Positions 16,490-25,606 of a stretch of DNA of 64,000 nt are shown here, one piece after another. The position numbers were made by a program, and so were the translations under genes. The number at the start of each line of letters is the position of its first letter. Positions within the stretch are counted from its first letter, which is position 1. The notes under the pieces were generated by a model. The model was not told where the DNA came from, searched no databases, and saw only the letters and a list, made by a program, of their open reading frames with translations. Origin of the DNA: Pedobacter sp. BS3 (GTDB lineage Bacteria; Bacteroidota; Bacteroidia; Sphingobacteriales; Sphingobacteriaceae); contig NZ_VTRT01000001.1 in the NCBI RefSeq assembly GCF_008274585.1, positions 682,001 through 746,000 on the forward strand, read 5' to 3'.

Positions 16490-17320
16490 ATGGCTAGAAC
16501 AACATATCAGGATTTACTGGATGCAGGTGTACACTTTGGTCACCTTACCCGCAAATGGGATCCGAAAATGGCGCAGTACATTTTCATGGAGCGCAACGGC
16601 ATCCACATTATCGATTTAAATAAAACTTTAAGCAAGGTAGAAGAAGCTGCCGCTGCTTTAAAACAAATAGTAAAATCAGGCCGAAAAGTGTTATTTGTTG
16701 CTACTAAGAAGCAAGCTAAAGACATTGTGGCCGAGCAGGCTAAGAATGTAAACATGCCGTATGTAACCGAGCGTTGGCTGGGTGGTATGTTAACCAACTT
16801 TGCTACTGTGCGTAAGTCTATCAAAAAGATGTCAAACATTGATAAGATGACTAAAGACGGCACTTACGATGTATTATCAAAAAAGGAAAAACTGATGATA
16901 CAACGTGAGCGTGTTAAGCTGGAAACGTTATTAGGTGGTATTTCTGACCTGAACCGCTTACCTGCTGCTTTATTTATTATCGACGTTAAGAAGGAACACA
17001 TTGCGGTTACCGAAGCGTTAAAGCTGAATATTCCAACTTTCGCAATGGTTGATACCAATTCTGATCCTTCAAACATTGATTTCCCGATCCCGGCAAATGA
17101 TGATGCTACCAAATCCATTTCGTTAATAACCAGCATCATGATCCAGGCTATTCAGGAAGGTTTGGAAGAGCGTAAACGCGAAAAAGAAGACGAAGCTGAA
17201 AAAGAAGCTGCTGCTGCGAAAGCTAAAATTGACAGTGGCGAAGCTGCCGAAGCTGCTGCTCCTGCAAAACGCGAAACCGTAAAAGCGGAAGCCGAAACAG
17301 AAGCTAAAGGCGAAGAATAA
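16490..17320 (+). CDS. rpsB: 30S ribosomal protein S2
   Basis: The 276-residue protein starts MARTTYQDLLDAGVHFGHLTRKWDPKMAQYIF, the S2 signature. It continues with the conserved FVATKKQAKDIV, ERWLGGMLTNF, KEHIAVTEALKLNIP and DTNSDPSNIDFPIPANDDA. The C-terminal extension (about 220-276) is rich in Glu, Lys and Ala, as is common in Bacteroidota S2. S2 joins the head of the 30S late in assembly. It begins 18 nt after rpsI behind a perfect Shine-Dalgarno. Confidence 0.98.
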   Translation: MARTTYQDLLDAGVHFGHLTRKWDPKMAQYIFMERNGIHIIDLNKTLSKVEEAAAALKQIVKSGRKVLFVATKKQAKDIVAEQAKNVNMPYVTERWLGGMLTNFATVRKSIKKMSNIDKMTKDGTYDVLSKKEKLMIQRERVKLETLLGGISDLNRLPAALFIIDVKKEHIAVTEALKLNIPTFAMVDTNSDPSNIDFPIPANDDATKSISLITSIMIQAIQEGLEERKREKEDEAEKEAAAAKAKIDSGEAAEAAAPAKRETVKAEAETEAKGEE

Positions 17321-17442
17321 AAAGCCGGCCTCACCTAAATCCTCTCCAAAGGAGAGGACTTAAATAAACATAATTTTTGAAAACTTTTCCTTCTCCTTCC
17401 CGCCAGTCGGCGGGGAGGTTGGGAGGGACTAATAATAAAACA
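17321..17442. repeat. Dispersed palindromic repeat between rpsB and tsf
   Basis: The gap holds CCTCTCCAAAGGAGAGG (a 7-bp hairpin with a 3-nt loop, 17340-17356) and, further on, a GCCAGTCGGCGGGGAGG stretch followed by TTGGGAGGGACT. The wording resembles dispersed elements often seen in Sphingobacteriaceae intergenic DNA. It separates two co-transcribed genes and keeps the operon intact, so it is unlikely to terminate fully. The frame is open through it into tsf, but that extension is not protein-like. Confidence 0.5.
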
Positions 17443-18282
17443 ATGTCTACAGTACAAATTTCTGCATCAGACGTAAATAAGCTGCGCCAGCAAACCGGCG
17501 CAGGTATGATGGATTGTAAAAAAGCATTAACCGAAGCTAACGGCGACTTTGAAGCTGCTATTGATTACCTGCGCAAAAAAGGCGCTAAGGTAGCTGCAAG
17601 CCGCCAGGATCGTGATTCTAACGAAGGTGTTGTGATTGCCAAAACTACTGCCGATGGCAAAACCGGTGTAATTGTTGAAGTAAACTGCGAAACGGATTTC
17701 GTGGCTAAAAATGCTGACTTTATTGCTTTTGCTAACAGCGTAGCCGACCTTGCTGTTGAAAAAACACCTGCTTCTATTGATGAATTGCTGACGCTTGATT
17801 TAAACGGAGCAAAGATATCTGACCTGCTGTTAGACCAAACCGGAAAGATCGGCGAGAAGATTGGCGTTTCTAAATACGAGAAAGTAAGCGGCGAAAAAGT
17901 AATTGCTTATATTCACGGTAACTACCGCTTAGGTGTATTGGTTGCTTTAAGCGCTGATGCTGCCGGAGCTGAAGAAGCCGGTAAAGACGTGGCCATGCAA
18001 ATTGCAGCTATGAATCCCGTAGCTATTGATAAAGGCGACGTAGATGCCAAAACCATTGAGCGTGAGCTTGAAATTGCCAAAGAGCAAATCCGTGCAGAAG
18101 GTAAACCCGAAGAGATGGTTGAAAAGATCGCTGCCGGCAAACTGAATAAGTTCTACAAAGAATCAACCCTGTTAAACCAGGAGTTTGTTAAAGATTCTTC
18201 GAAAAATATAGCTCAATTCCTTGACAGTGTGTCAAAAGGATTAACTGTTACCGCATTTAAACGCGTACAGTTAGGCGCTTAA
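17443..18282 (+). CDS. tsf: Elongation factor Ts
   Basis: About 279 residues from the ATG at 17443: MSTVQISASDVNKLRQQTGAGMMDCKKALTEANGD, the classic EF-Ts UBA-like start. It continues with DYLRKKGAKVAASRQDRDSNEG, VEVNCETDFVAKNADF and the C-terminal exchange domain (VLVALSADAA...KDVAMQIAAMNP). It recycles EF-Tu by GDP/GTP exchange. The frame extends 22 codons upstream through a repeat, but the real start is clear from the family. A strong terminator follows at 18311-18347. Confidence 0.97.
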   Translation: MSTVQISASDVNKLRQQTGAGMMDCKKALTEANGDFEAAIDYLRKKGAKVAASRQDRDSNEGVVIAKTTADGKTGVIVEVNCETDFVAKNADFIAFANSVADLAVEKTPASIDELLTLDLNGAKISDLLLDQTGKIGEKIGVSKYEKVSGEKVIAYIHGNYRLGVLVALSADAAGAEEAGKDVAMQIAAMNPVAIDKGDVDAKTIERELEIAKEQIRAEGKPEEMVEKIAAGKLNKFYKESTLLNQEFVKDSSKNIAQFLDSVSKGLTVTAFKRVQLGA

Positions 18283-18310
18283 TTAAACTTCATCGGTTTA
18301 AGAAAAAACC

Positions 18311-18347
18311 AAAAATCCCTGTTCTTTACCGGACAGGGATTTTTTTA
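18311..18347 (+). terminator. Rho-independent terminator after tsf
   Basis: AAATCCCTGT pairs with ACAGGGATTT around a short loop and is followed by TTTTT. It closes the rplM-rpsI-rpsB-tsf operon. Confidence 0.85.
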
Positions 18348-18385
18348 TAAAACCCAATCAACGTTTCCCAATCGGAAGTTTTTAC

Positions 18386-18393
18386 TATTTTTG
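18386..18393 (+). promoter_or_regulatory. -7 element of pyrH promoter
   Basis: TATTTTTG at 18386-18393 matches TAnnTTTG and lies just after the tsf terminator, 18 nt before the pyrH ATG. No clear -33 TTG is seen at the ideal distance. Confidence 0.55.
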
Positions 18394-18411
18394 CCAAACT
18401 TTTTCTATTAA

Positions 18412-19116
18412 ATGAACTACAAACGCATCCTCTTAAAACTTAGCGGTGAGTCCCTGATGGGCGATAAACAATATGGCATAGACAGTGAGCGTGTTGCTCA
18501 ATATGCACAGGATATTAAAGCCGTACATGATAAAGGCATACAGATAGGTATTGTAATTGGCGGAGGTAATATTTTTCGGGGTTTAAGCGCCGAGAAATCG
18601 GGAATGGATCGTGTACAGGCCGATTATATGGGGATGCTTGCCACGGTGATAAACAGCATGGCGCTGCAGGATGCGTTGGAAAAGATCGGCGTTAAAACCC
18701 GGTTAATGACTGCCATAAAAATGGAACAGATCTGCGAACCGTTCATCCGCCGCCGGGCTGTACGCCATCTTGAAAAAAACAGGGTTGTAATTTTTGGAGC
18801 CGGTACAGGCAATCCTTATTTTACAACCGATACCTGTGCTTCATTACGGGCTATAGAAATACAGGCCGATGTGGTTTTAAAAGGTACCCGTGTAGATGGC
18901 ATTTATACGGCCGACCCTGAAAAGGATCCTTCGGCAACGCGATATGACGAGATCTCTTTCCAGGAAGTATACGATAAAAGCTTGAACGTGATGGACATGA
19001 CAGCGTTTACACTTTGCCAGGAAAATAAATTACCTATTATTGTGTTCGATATGAATAAACCAGGTAACTTTATGCGTATAACCAATGGCGACTCGATAGG
19101 TACTTTGGTAAAATAG
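18412..19116 (+). CDS. pyrH: UMP kinase
   Basis: The 234-residue protein starts [24 protein letters not shown] and carries the amino-acid-kinase elements [65 protein letters not shown] and an N-terminal lysine for phosphate binding. It phosphorylates UMP to UDP in pyrimidine nucleotide synthesis. It has its own promoter after the tsf terminator and is followed by frr 64 nt later, the usual order. Confidence 0.97.
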   Translation: MNYKRILLKLSGESLMGDKQYGIDSERVAQYAQDIKAVHDKGIQIGIVIGGGNIFRGLSAEKSGMDRVQADYMGMLATVINSMALQDALEKIGVKTRLMTAIKMEQICEPFIRRRAVRHLEKNRVVIFGAGTGNPYFTTDTCASLRAIEIQADVVLKGTRVDGIYTADPEKDPSATRYDEISFQEVYDKSLNVMDMTAFTLCQENKLPIIVFDMNKPGNFMRITNGDSIGTLVK

Positions 19117-19180
19117 CTTTAAAGAGCATTTATTATTGTAATAAATAGTAAGTTTAATTTTTACACCATATTTGTTCCTT

Positions 19181-19744
19181 ATGAACGATCTAATAAAAAA
19201 ACAATTAGATGATGCACGGGCCAGCATGGAAAAGGCCATTGAACACTGCGAAAGTGAGCTAACCAAGATACGGGCCGGCAAAGCTATGCCGTCTATGCTG
19301 GATGGTATCTATGTAGATTATTACGGCACTTCTACTCCATTATCACAGGTAGGTACCATTAACACGCCCGATGCCCGCACACTGGTAGTTCAGCCTTGGG
19401 AAAAAAACCTGCTGGTAACTATTGAAAAGGCTATTATGGAAGCCAATATCGGCCTTAATCCGCAAAATGATGGTACAGTTATCCGGTTAAATGTTCCGCC
19501 GTTAACCGAAGAACGCCGGCGTGACCTGGTTAAAAAAGTAAAAGAAGAAGCCGAGAGAGGGCGTGTAGCCGTTCGTAACATCCGTAAAGACGCCAATGAG
19601 AAAATTAAAAAGCTGAAATCAGAAGGTGTATCAGATGATGAGCTTAAAGTTGGCGAGGCAGAAGTACAGAAATTAACCGATGCATACATTGTTAAGGTTG
19701 ATAAGCATGCCGAGTCTAAAGAAAAAGACATCATGACGGTGTAA
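19181..19744 (+). CDS. frr: Ribosome recycling factor
   Basis: The 187-residue protein starts MNDLIKKQLDDARASMEKAIEHCESELTKIRAGKA, with the RRF three-helix bundle segments. Family-typical strings include YYGTSTPLSQVGTINTPDARTLVVQPWEK, AIMEANIGLNPQNDGTVIRLNVPPLTEERR and VAVRNIRKDANEKIKK. It splits post-termination ribosomes together with EF-G. A near-consensus CATATTTG sits 6 nt before the ATG, so an additional, possibly leaderless promoter is conceivable. A terminator follows at 19771-19812. Confidence 0.97.
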   Translation: MNDLIKKQLDDARASMEKAIEHCESELTKIRAGKAMPSMLDGIYVDYYGTSTPLSQVGTINTPDARTLVVQPWEKNLLVTIEKAIMEANIGLNPQNDGTVIRLNVPPLTEERRRDLVKKVKEEAERGRVAVRNIRKDANEKIKKLKSEGVSDDELKVGEAEVQKLTDAYIVKVDKHAESKEKDIMTV

Positions 19745-19770
19745 TCAAACAAATAAGCACCCGCAAAGTA

Positions 19771-19812
19771 AAAGGGGCGTCGTTCTGTTAAAGAATCGAC
19801 GCCCCTTTTGTA
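19771..19812 (+). terminator. Rho-independent terminator after frr
   Basis: AAAGGGGCGTCG pairs with CGACGCCCCTTTT around a 15-20 nt loop, followed by TTTTG. It ends the pyrH-frr unit. Confidence 0.85.
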
Positions 19813-19834
19813 TTATGTGAGAACGTTAAACTAC

Positions 19835-19875
19835 GTCATTCCTTTTTACAGTATTTGCGCTACTTAAGGAATGAC
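19835..19875 (-). terminator. Hairpin at the 3' end of the LruC gene
   Basis: GTCATTCCTT (19835-19844) pairs with AAGGAATGAC (19866-19875). It lies 9 nt downstream of the minus-strand LruC gene, between the two convergent units. Confidence 0.5.
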
Positions 19876-19884
19876 GCAGGTAAA

Positions 19885-21936
19885 TTATTTAGAATAGATC
19901 AAACCACTGTTCCGGTATCCGGCACCGGTTCCTTTGTACCAATCTGTAAATAATTGTCCGCCTGATTGCGCCCAATCCAGGAAATGCAAATAAGCATCTG
20001 CTATATTGTTACTTTCGGCAGGATATTGAAACGGTTCAACAAAGCTGATAGCCCACGGACGGTTATTTGCGGTAACATAATACCTGCCGCTGCCAGGATT
20101 GCTGTTATCCTGTTCGGTGCCAAACAAGCTGGTTTGTGCTTTGGCAGTAGGCGCAAATCCCGGTAAGTGCACTTCGTACCCTCTCCTCAGGTTACTTATC
20201 AGGAACGGATTAAAGGGAGCACTACCCAAGATAGAAGCAGGTTGCGGTGAGGTAAAGGTTAATTTTACCTGGATGGTATCGCTGTGAACATAAGGCTGTC
20301 CGTTTACAGTATTGATGTATGGAGACGAGCCGTTTCCGTTAAGCAATGCACTTTGATTGTCAAAAGGTATGATCACTGCATTGGATTGCCCGGCCTCTAC
20401 ACCATTGCCAGCCAGGCTGATGTATGAGCTGATCAGCTTTTGTCCGGTAACACTGCTTACAACACCTGATGAAAAAGGCAATTCAACCCCGAAGCCATTT
20501 TTATATGTTGCGCCCGAAGCCAGCAAGCTATATTCACCTACCAGGTCAACAACGTTATTGCTTGCACTACGTACAAATTTGTAGCGGTAACCTACCACCA
20601 TATCGTTCAGATCATAGTCGCCGGTTTTAGGCCAAAGGTCTTCATAAACTAATGTGCCCCAGTTATTTTTAGATGGGAAATAAGAGGTATATGCCCGTGC
20701 AGGATCATTCGGGAACTCATCGCTGCCATCAGATACACCATCGCCATCGGTATCCACACCGTTTTCAAGCGATGGAAGATCATCCTGCGAAATAGCATCG
20801 GGAACACTTGAGGTTGCGTACAGAACAATATCGTTAAAATCCTGGTCGCAGGTTGGGCTTTCACGGTTATTATCTTCAAAGCCGATGAGCACCAGGTTAT
20901 CCTTGGTATCTTTTAATACCACAGTGTGCCGGTTTAAGTTTTGTGAAACTTCGGGATTAAATACCGCATCAGAGTGATATTGAGTAACATTCGGGTTTAC
21001 ACCGCTACCGGTCCAACCGTTTGAGAATAACACAAATGCAATAGACGTTCCCGGCTGAAAGTTACCTAACTTGATCTTATCGCCCTGGTTCAGATAGCCA
21101 CCAGAACCCGGCAACGAAGCGTTAGGGAACATATAATAGATCTTGGAAATGGCCGCTAAACTTTTAGGCGGATTGCCGGTTGGGTAGGTATAATAACCAA
21201 TGGCATTCAGGTAGTCGGCGCCCTCGGTAACAAATGTAATATAGATGTCGGATTTTTTTGTTACATCTATGGTTGCCGGTGCGGCTTCCGAAAGATATGT
21301 TGGATGATGTACCCTGACATCCTGAAACTCAGGCAGCGAATTATTAATATACTGTAGTAATGATGCACTGATCACATCCTGTACAGGCTCACGATAGCTA
21401 TCGGGCCGTCCGGAACCGTCAAAAGTACCCATGTACTCATAACTGTCTACCTTGGTTGTAAAACCTGAGGAGGTCAGCTTTTTGTTAGCCGTAGCATAGG
21501 CAACCACGTTACCGCTATAGCCGGTCTTTCCGCCAATAACACCGCTAACGGCATTATTAACAATGCTTACTTTTGCCTTTGAGATTAAGCCTACGTAGTT
21601 CGGTGAGACAATCAGCTCATCCAAATAAGCAGGAATATTTATAGTTCCTTTCAGGTAGCCTTCTTTATCGCTGGCAACTTTTAATAATTCATCTCCGTTA
21701 TTAAGATGCTGTGGCGAGTAAATGCTGGCTACGGCTCCGGAAACAGGCTCGTCATTATTAGTTAAAAGCCGGATATTAATACTTACCGTTTTAGTGGTTG
21801 CATAATTAAAACCGTCGGGAGCTATTTTAGAATTTCCTATATTTTCGTTTGTATCACCATTTACAACTTCCTTTTTACAGGATGATAAGCCGATTAATAC
21901 AGACAGGGCAAGCGTTAAAGGTAAACAGGTTCTCAT
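19885..21936 (-). CDS. LruC domain-containing surface lipoprotein
   Basis: The 683-residue protein starts MRTCLPLTLALSVLIGLSSC, with a lipobox LSSC. An early beta-sandwich (VSINIRLLTNNDEPVSGAVASIYSP) resembles regulatory-like domains. A DUF4114-type region lies at about 250-375 (FQPGTSIAFVLFSNGW... DQDFNDIVLYATSSV). A calcium-loop-like DTDGDGVSDGSDEFPNDPARAY is followed by the LruC/DUF4842 region YEDLWPKTGDYDLNDMVVGYRY. The repeated D-x-D-x-N-D motifs suggest metal-stabilised surface folds. The role is unknown; related proteins are exported and often linked to the cell surface. It is monocistronic. Confidence 0.85.
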   Translation of the reverse strand: MRTCLPLTLALSVLIGLSSCKKEVVNGDTNENIGNSKIAPDGFNYATTKTVSINIRLLTNNDEPVSGAVASIYSPQHLNNGDELLKVASDKEGYLKGTINIPAYLDELIVSPNYVGLISKAKVSIVNNAVSGVIGGKTGYSGNVVAYATANKKLTSSGFTTKVDSYEYMGTFDGSGRPDSYREPVQDVISASLLQYINNSLPEFQDVRVHHPTYLSEAAPATIDVTKKSDIYITFVTEGADYLNAIGYYTYPTGNPPKSLAAISKIYYMFPNASLPGSGGYLNQGDKIKLGNFQPGTSIAFVLFSNGWTGSGVNPNVTQYHSDAVFNPEVSQNLNRHTVVLKDTKDNLVLIGFEDNNRESPTCDQDFNDIVLYATSSVPDAISQDDLPSLENGVDTDGDGVSDGSDEFPNDPARAYTSYFPSKNNWGTLVYEDLWPKTGDYDLNDMVVGYRYKFVRSASNNVVDLVGEYSLLASGATYKNGFGVELPFSSGVVSSVTGQKLISSYISLAGNGVEAGQSNAVIIPFDNQSALLNGNGSSPYINTVNGQPYVHSDTIQVKLTFTSPQPASILGSAPFNPFLISNLRRGYEVHLPGFAPTAKAQTSLFGTEQDNSNPGSGRYYVTANNRPWAISFVEPFQYPAESNNIADAYLHFLDWAQSGGQLFTDWYKGTGAGYRNSGLIYSK

Positions 21937-22091
21937 TTTTTAAATTTTCAGCTTAAAGTTGATCTAACGCTCAACAAAAACAATATCTGTTCCAAATGGA
22001 TATATTGGCTTTATAGCTGTATTCGGGGCCCGTAAGACCCCGGGTTGTGGAATAAAATACCCGTATCGGGGAATAAATGCTCGGATAGCAG

Positions 22092-23003
22092 TTATTTAGC
22101 TTTACCAAACACCGAAGACCGTATCTTGTGAAATATATTGGTGATCTTTTTCAGATAACGTCTACCTTCACCCAGCGGCTTGCTGTTTTGCCAGGGTGTT
22201 TTTTCAAGGTAACTATAAAACAGCTGGTAGTAGCGGGGATTATTGTTATATGTTTTATAAATAGGCTTACGTGATATAAAATGTATAATATAGGGGTCTT
22301 CCATATCCTCTGATGCAAAACAATTCCACAAGGGGTCAAGCGCTAACCAGCGGTTGGCCAAAACCACATTTAATCCATATTGGTCGGGGTAATTGGCTGA
22401 TGCCTTATTAGCCTGAATAAGGGCTATTATCCGATTGGCTATATCATCTTCACGCCATTTGGAGAGATTGATCAGCAACAAACCTGTATTAAAATAAGGT
22501 GTTTGAGGTTGTAGGCCGAAATCACGATAGTTTTTAATGCCTCCCCAGGCGTTATCCACTGTTTTTATACGCGGATCGGGCACAGCGGCCAGGTAAAAAT
22601 TGCTGATATCCAATTGCCAGAGGATACTTACATCGTGCAAAACAAGCATATCTACATCCAGGTAGAGTGCCTTTTCTAAACCGGCCGGTAAAAAATATGG
22701 GATAAATAACCGGGCGTAAATGTTAAGCGGATACGAGCTATGGTCTAACGGTAATTGTATACCCGGCGGCAGCGCATCGGTCATGCTCAGCCAGTTAATC
22801 TGTGTTTTTTCAGGATCTGTCAGCCCCTGGATTTTTTGCTTGTTATCAGGCGCCAGACCATCTTCAACAATATAAAGTATGATACGTTCATTGCCGGTGT
22901 GGTTTATTACTATTGACCGGATCAATGCAGCCAGCAAAACCACATAATGATCATCGCAAACCGTAACAATAACAATCTGATCTTTCAAAATACCGAACTG
23001 CAA
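22092..23003 (-). CDS. Glycosyltransferase family 8 protein
   Basis: A 303-residue protein starting at a TTG (23003, or a second TTG five codons in, before KDQIVIVTVCDDHY). GT8 features are IVTVCDDHYVVLLAALIRSI at the start, ALYLDVDMLVLHD with the DxD metal-binding motif, YFNTGLLLINLSKWRE, and the late HFISRKPI segment. GT8 enzymes transfer galactose or glucose from UDP-sugars with retention, often to lipopolysaccharide cores. TATTTTTG at 23021-23028 on the minus strand is a likely -7 element. No other polysaccharide genes flank it. Confidence 0.85.
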   Translation of the reverse strand: MQFGILKDQIVIVTVCDDHYVVLLAALIRSIVINHTGNERIILYIVEDGLAPDNKQKIQGLTDPEKTQINWLSMTDALPPGIQLPLDHSSYPLNIYARLFIPYFLPAGLEKALYLDVDMLVLHDVSILWQLDISNFYLAAVPDPRIKTVDNAWGGIKNYRDFGLQPQTPYFNTGLLLINLSKWREDDIANRIIALIQANKASANYPDQYGLNVVLANRWLALDPLWNCFASEDMEDPYIIHFISRKPIYKTYNNNPRYYQLFYSYLEKTPWQNSKPLGEGRRYLKKITNIFHKIRSSVFGKAK

Positions 23004-23343
23004 GATTTATTTAAACGTATCAAAAATACATCAATTATCGGTTGTTATGGCATATTAAGAAATTTAAAGTACAAAGGTGGCCTCGTTGATGTGTCAAGAA
23101 CGCATAACATGAGAAGCTGTATAACTAATCTCATTACTCCGGGTATAAGGTTTTATAATAAACGGTTATATCTGGTTAGTGCTAAAATAGAAAATAATAT
23201 GCTGTAAATGAGTAGAATATACGATGTTTTAAAAAAATTAAAACATCACACAAATAACTGCGTTTATACTAATGACCGATGAAATATTGGTCGATTGTGA
23301 TAAGGTTTAGGTTGAAGCGTCATGGTTTACCATGGCGCTTTGT
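23004..23343. other. Gene-free 340-base stretch with two hairpins
   Basis: No gene is supported. It contains the GT8 promoter (minus strand, -7 at 23021-23028) and an AT-rich perfect 10-bp hairpin GATGTTTTAA/TTAAAACATC at 23223-23247. A second 12-bp stem with one mismatch lies at 23315-23326 with 23329-23340, just after the DUF2911 stop codon, and it may terminate that gene. Confidence 0.45.
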
Positions 23344-23904
23344 TTATTTAACAGTGAAGGGAACTTCAACAACTGTCTGATCCCAGCCGATCACCATAAC
23401 GGTTTTTCCTTCGTTATCCCTGAACGTGATAGATAATACCTCAATAGGCTTGGCTATATGAATAACAGGTACCGTTAAACGGGCAATATCCTGACCTTGA
23501 TCATACGTAAAAGCGCCCCATCTGTCGGTATTTTTGTTAATGATGATAGTCCAGCTTTCCTTCTCGGGAATGGTGAACAGGCTGTAGGTTCCGGCCTTGA
23601 TTCTGGTATTACCAAGCACTACAGGCTTATAAAATTTTATCTCGGTAGATTCGTTGGCCCCGGTGCGCCATACCTTGCCAAACTGCTCGAGCACACCAAA
23701 GATCTCACGCCCGTTTTTTTGCGGACGCGAATATATAACCCGTATTAGCGGGTCGATGTGCGGATTTTTGCTTTTAGGGGCATTAATGGGATAATACACA
23801 ATATCTGCCGGACTTTTATCCATAGGGGCAAATTTGTAATCCTGTGCCCTGGCAGATAACACCAAAAACAGGATAGCACCTATTATCAAAACATGCTTTT
23901 TCAT
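23344..23904 (-). CDS. DUF2911 domain secreted protein
   Basis: The 186-residue protein has a signal peptide (MKKHVLIIGAILFLVLSARAQ). DUF2911 is recognisable from VIYSRPQKNGREIFG, FGKVWRTGANESTEIKFYKPV, IKAGTYSLFTIPEKESWTIIINKN and WGAFTYDQGQDIARLTVPV. The family is widespread in Bacteroidota as secreted or periplasmic proteins of unknown function. It is followed on the complementary side by a short membrane protein gene transcribed in the same direction. Confidence 0.88.
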   Translation of the reverse strand: MKKHVLIIGAILFLVLSARAQDYKFAPMDKSPADIVYYPINAPKSKNPHIDPLIRVIYSRPQKNGREIFGVLEQFGKVWRTGANESTEIKFYKPVVLGNTRIKAGTYSLFTIPEKESWTIIINKNTDRWGAFTYDQGQDIARLTVPVIHIAKPIEVLSITFRDNEGKTVMVIGWDQTVVEVPFTVK

Positions 23905-23920
23905 AGGAAGTATGTATTAT

Positions 23921-24112
23921 TTATAAACCGTTATCGTCGTTATGTTTGGCAAGAACATTAGCGTAAAATCCGGCTGTAAGCAGTCCGAGGATGGCACCCA
24001 ATACACAAAATAAAATAGATTGAGTAATTACCCAGGCGGTTAAAATACCAAATATAACAGCAAGGATGTAATACAATGAGTTGTTTTCTTTAGTTTCTGA
24101 ATGATTTGACAT
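23921..24112 (-). CDS. Small two-helix membrane protein, unknown function
   Basis: About 63 residues from the ATG at 24112: MSNHSETKENNSLYYILAVIFG. Two hydrophobic helices (YYILAVIFGILTAWVITQSILF and VLGAILGLLTAGFYANVL) are joined by a tight turn, with a charged C-terminus KHNDDNGL. A further ATG lies six codons upstream. It sits 16 nt before the DUF2911 gene on the same strand, so the two may be co-transcribed. I do not recognise the family. Confidence 0.55.
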   Translation of the reverse strand: MSNHSETKENNSLYYILAVIFGILTAWVITQSILFCVLGAILGLLTAGFYANVLAKHNDDNGL

Positions 24113-24471
24113 GGCTGTAATTTTTTTCAAAAATAAAAATAATCTATAATAACCTGAGTTCTATTAATAATTCTGCTCAAAACAGGTTTAACAGAGATTA
24201 TTCATTAGGGTTTTATGGTTTTCCAATGGCATTCATGAGCTCGCTTTGCTCGGTTATTCATTGTTTTTTTATGTTTTTAGTGGTATTCATGAGCTCACTG
24301 CGTTCGGTTATTCATTGATTTTTATGTTTCTCAATGGTATTCAACGAGTTACTTTCTTCATAAGAGTTCGATTTTAGATTTAAATATTTATTTACAAGGG
24401 CAGAAAAAAACTTATGCCCAGTATTTGTATAATGGATATAACTATTTAGCTGTCAATAAGAAAGAGAAGCA
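24113..24471. repeat. Gene-free stretch with 2.5 tandem ~55-bp repeats
   Basis: Between about 24205 and 24345 a unit reading roughly ATGGYATTCATGAGCTC...CGGTTATTCATTG-T-rich-TATGTTT is repeated twice (starts near 24224 and 24281). A third truncated unit follows (AATGGTATTCAACGAG, near 24333). Each full unit contains a short palindrome around GAGCTC and a second ATTCAT. After it, a frame of about 38 codons (24355-24475) ends against the next gene's stop and looks faintly protein-like (TYAQYLYNGYNYLAVNKKEKH), possibly a gene remnant. Otherwise nothing is seen. Confidence 0.5.
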
Positions 24472-25563
24472 CTAACGATTCATGATTTCGTTAAGAACTG
24501 TTTGCCATTTAGGATAATGTGCAGTTGTTTGTAATAAATTATTGGCAACCTGCTGCAAATGATCGTTAAAATACGAGGCCAGTAAAAGCACGGTTGTACC
24601 TTTACGCGGTTCAAAAAGCGCTCCTATCTCGTGACCGGCTTCGTTGTTTTTTGCCCGTGCAATATCAAATTTCACGGTAGTGTTCACATATTCCTGATGC
24701 GTTTTTTGTCCGTTTAGGTAAGGCAGAAGCCAATTGACAGATTTTTCTATTGAAGAACCGGTTGGTGATTGCCAGGTATAGTAGTTTACGCCTGTTGCCC
24801 GTTTCAAAACAATGGCCAGTTCAAGCAGCGGCTCTAAATCGTATACATGATAATGCAAGGCATCACGAAGCTTAAAATCTATACTTGAACCATCGGGATT
24901 CAGATTTCTTTCCAGCTGCGTTTTAAGTTCGTTTATGGTGTATTGCTGTAATTGCTCGTTATTTATTGCGTAAGCTATTTCGCCAATGATTTTTAACCGG
25001 TGTGAGTGCCAGTTATTATACGATGTTGAGCGTTTGGGACTATTGTATTTGCTGGTGATCTCGGTTTCGGCGGTTTTCTTCAGCCATCCGCTTATCAGGG
25101 TAATATCATCAGCGTTAAGCTTTTCTTTTATTAGATCATAGGCTTCAATGGCATCGTCAAGATTGGTGTCGTCAATCGGGTCGCCATTAGGTGTATTATG
25201 AGCTGCCCAGGCCTTTAAATAATCAATCGCTTTTTCAAGATACCTGTTATCATTGCTTACGCGATAGGTGAGCGCCAGTGCATACATTTTGGGCATGTCC
25301 TTTAATGCTGCGGCTGTTGCCGTCTTCTTGGGATGTCCTTTTAACAAACCTTCGGTACGTATGGTATCGATGGGATTCGGTGTCTCGAATAATGCCTGCT
25401 CTGCCGTATGCTGAATAGATGCATACAGCTTTTTTACCTGAACATCAGTCTTAATCAGCGATTTTAACTGTTGCAATTCCTGCGGGTTTAAGCTAACATA
25501 TTGTGCCTTTGTTGTAAATGCCAACAGCAAAATCGTCAGCAGCAGAAGTATGCGGGTAGTCAT
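24472..25563 (-). CDS. Alginate lyase family protein (secreted)
   Basis: The 363-residue protein starts with a signal peptide (MTTRILLLLTILLLAFTTKAQ). The body is an (alpha/alpha) toroid-type helical fold. Family-typical segments are PKMYALALTYRVSNDNRYLEKAIDYLKAWA, NNWHSHRLKIIGEIAYA with the conserved Asn-His pair, and SIDFKLRDALHYHVYDLEPLLELA with Arg and His-Tyr-His positions like those of the Alginate_lyase Pfam family. It would depolymerise an acidic polysaccharide in the periplasm. There are no SusCD genes beside it, so substrate choice is uncertain. Confidence 0.72.
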   Translation of the reverse strand: MTTRILLLLTILLLAFTTKAQYVSLNPQELQQLKSLIKTDVQVKKLYASIQHTAEQALFETPNPIDTIRTEGLLKGHPKKTATAAALKDMPKMYALALTYRVSNDNRYLEKAIDYLKAWAAHNTPNGDPIDDTNLDDAIEAYDLIKEKLNADDITLISGWLKKTAETEITSKYNSPKRSTSYNNWHSHRLKIIGEIAYAINNEQLQQYTINELKTQLERNLNPDGSSIDFKLRDALHYHVYDLEPLLELAIVLKRATGVNYYTWQSPTGSSIEKSVNWLLPYLNGQKTHQEYVNTTVKFDIARAKNNEAGHEIGALFEPRKGTTVLLLASYFNDHLQQVANNLLQTTAHYPKWQTVLNEIMNR

Positions 25564-25606
25564 TAATAAGGTTTGAAAAGTATAAAATTGGTGTTATGAA
25601 TTTCTG

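Noticed and set aside
21535-21555. An ACCGCTAACGG string resembling the cassette core
   Set aside because: It lies inside the LruC coding sequence, with no paired arm nearby; a chance match.
22947-23207. An 86-codon frame upstream of the GT8 gene
   Set aside because: It overlaps the GT8 start antisense and continues into an AT-rich promoter region; no motif seen.
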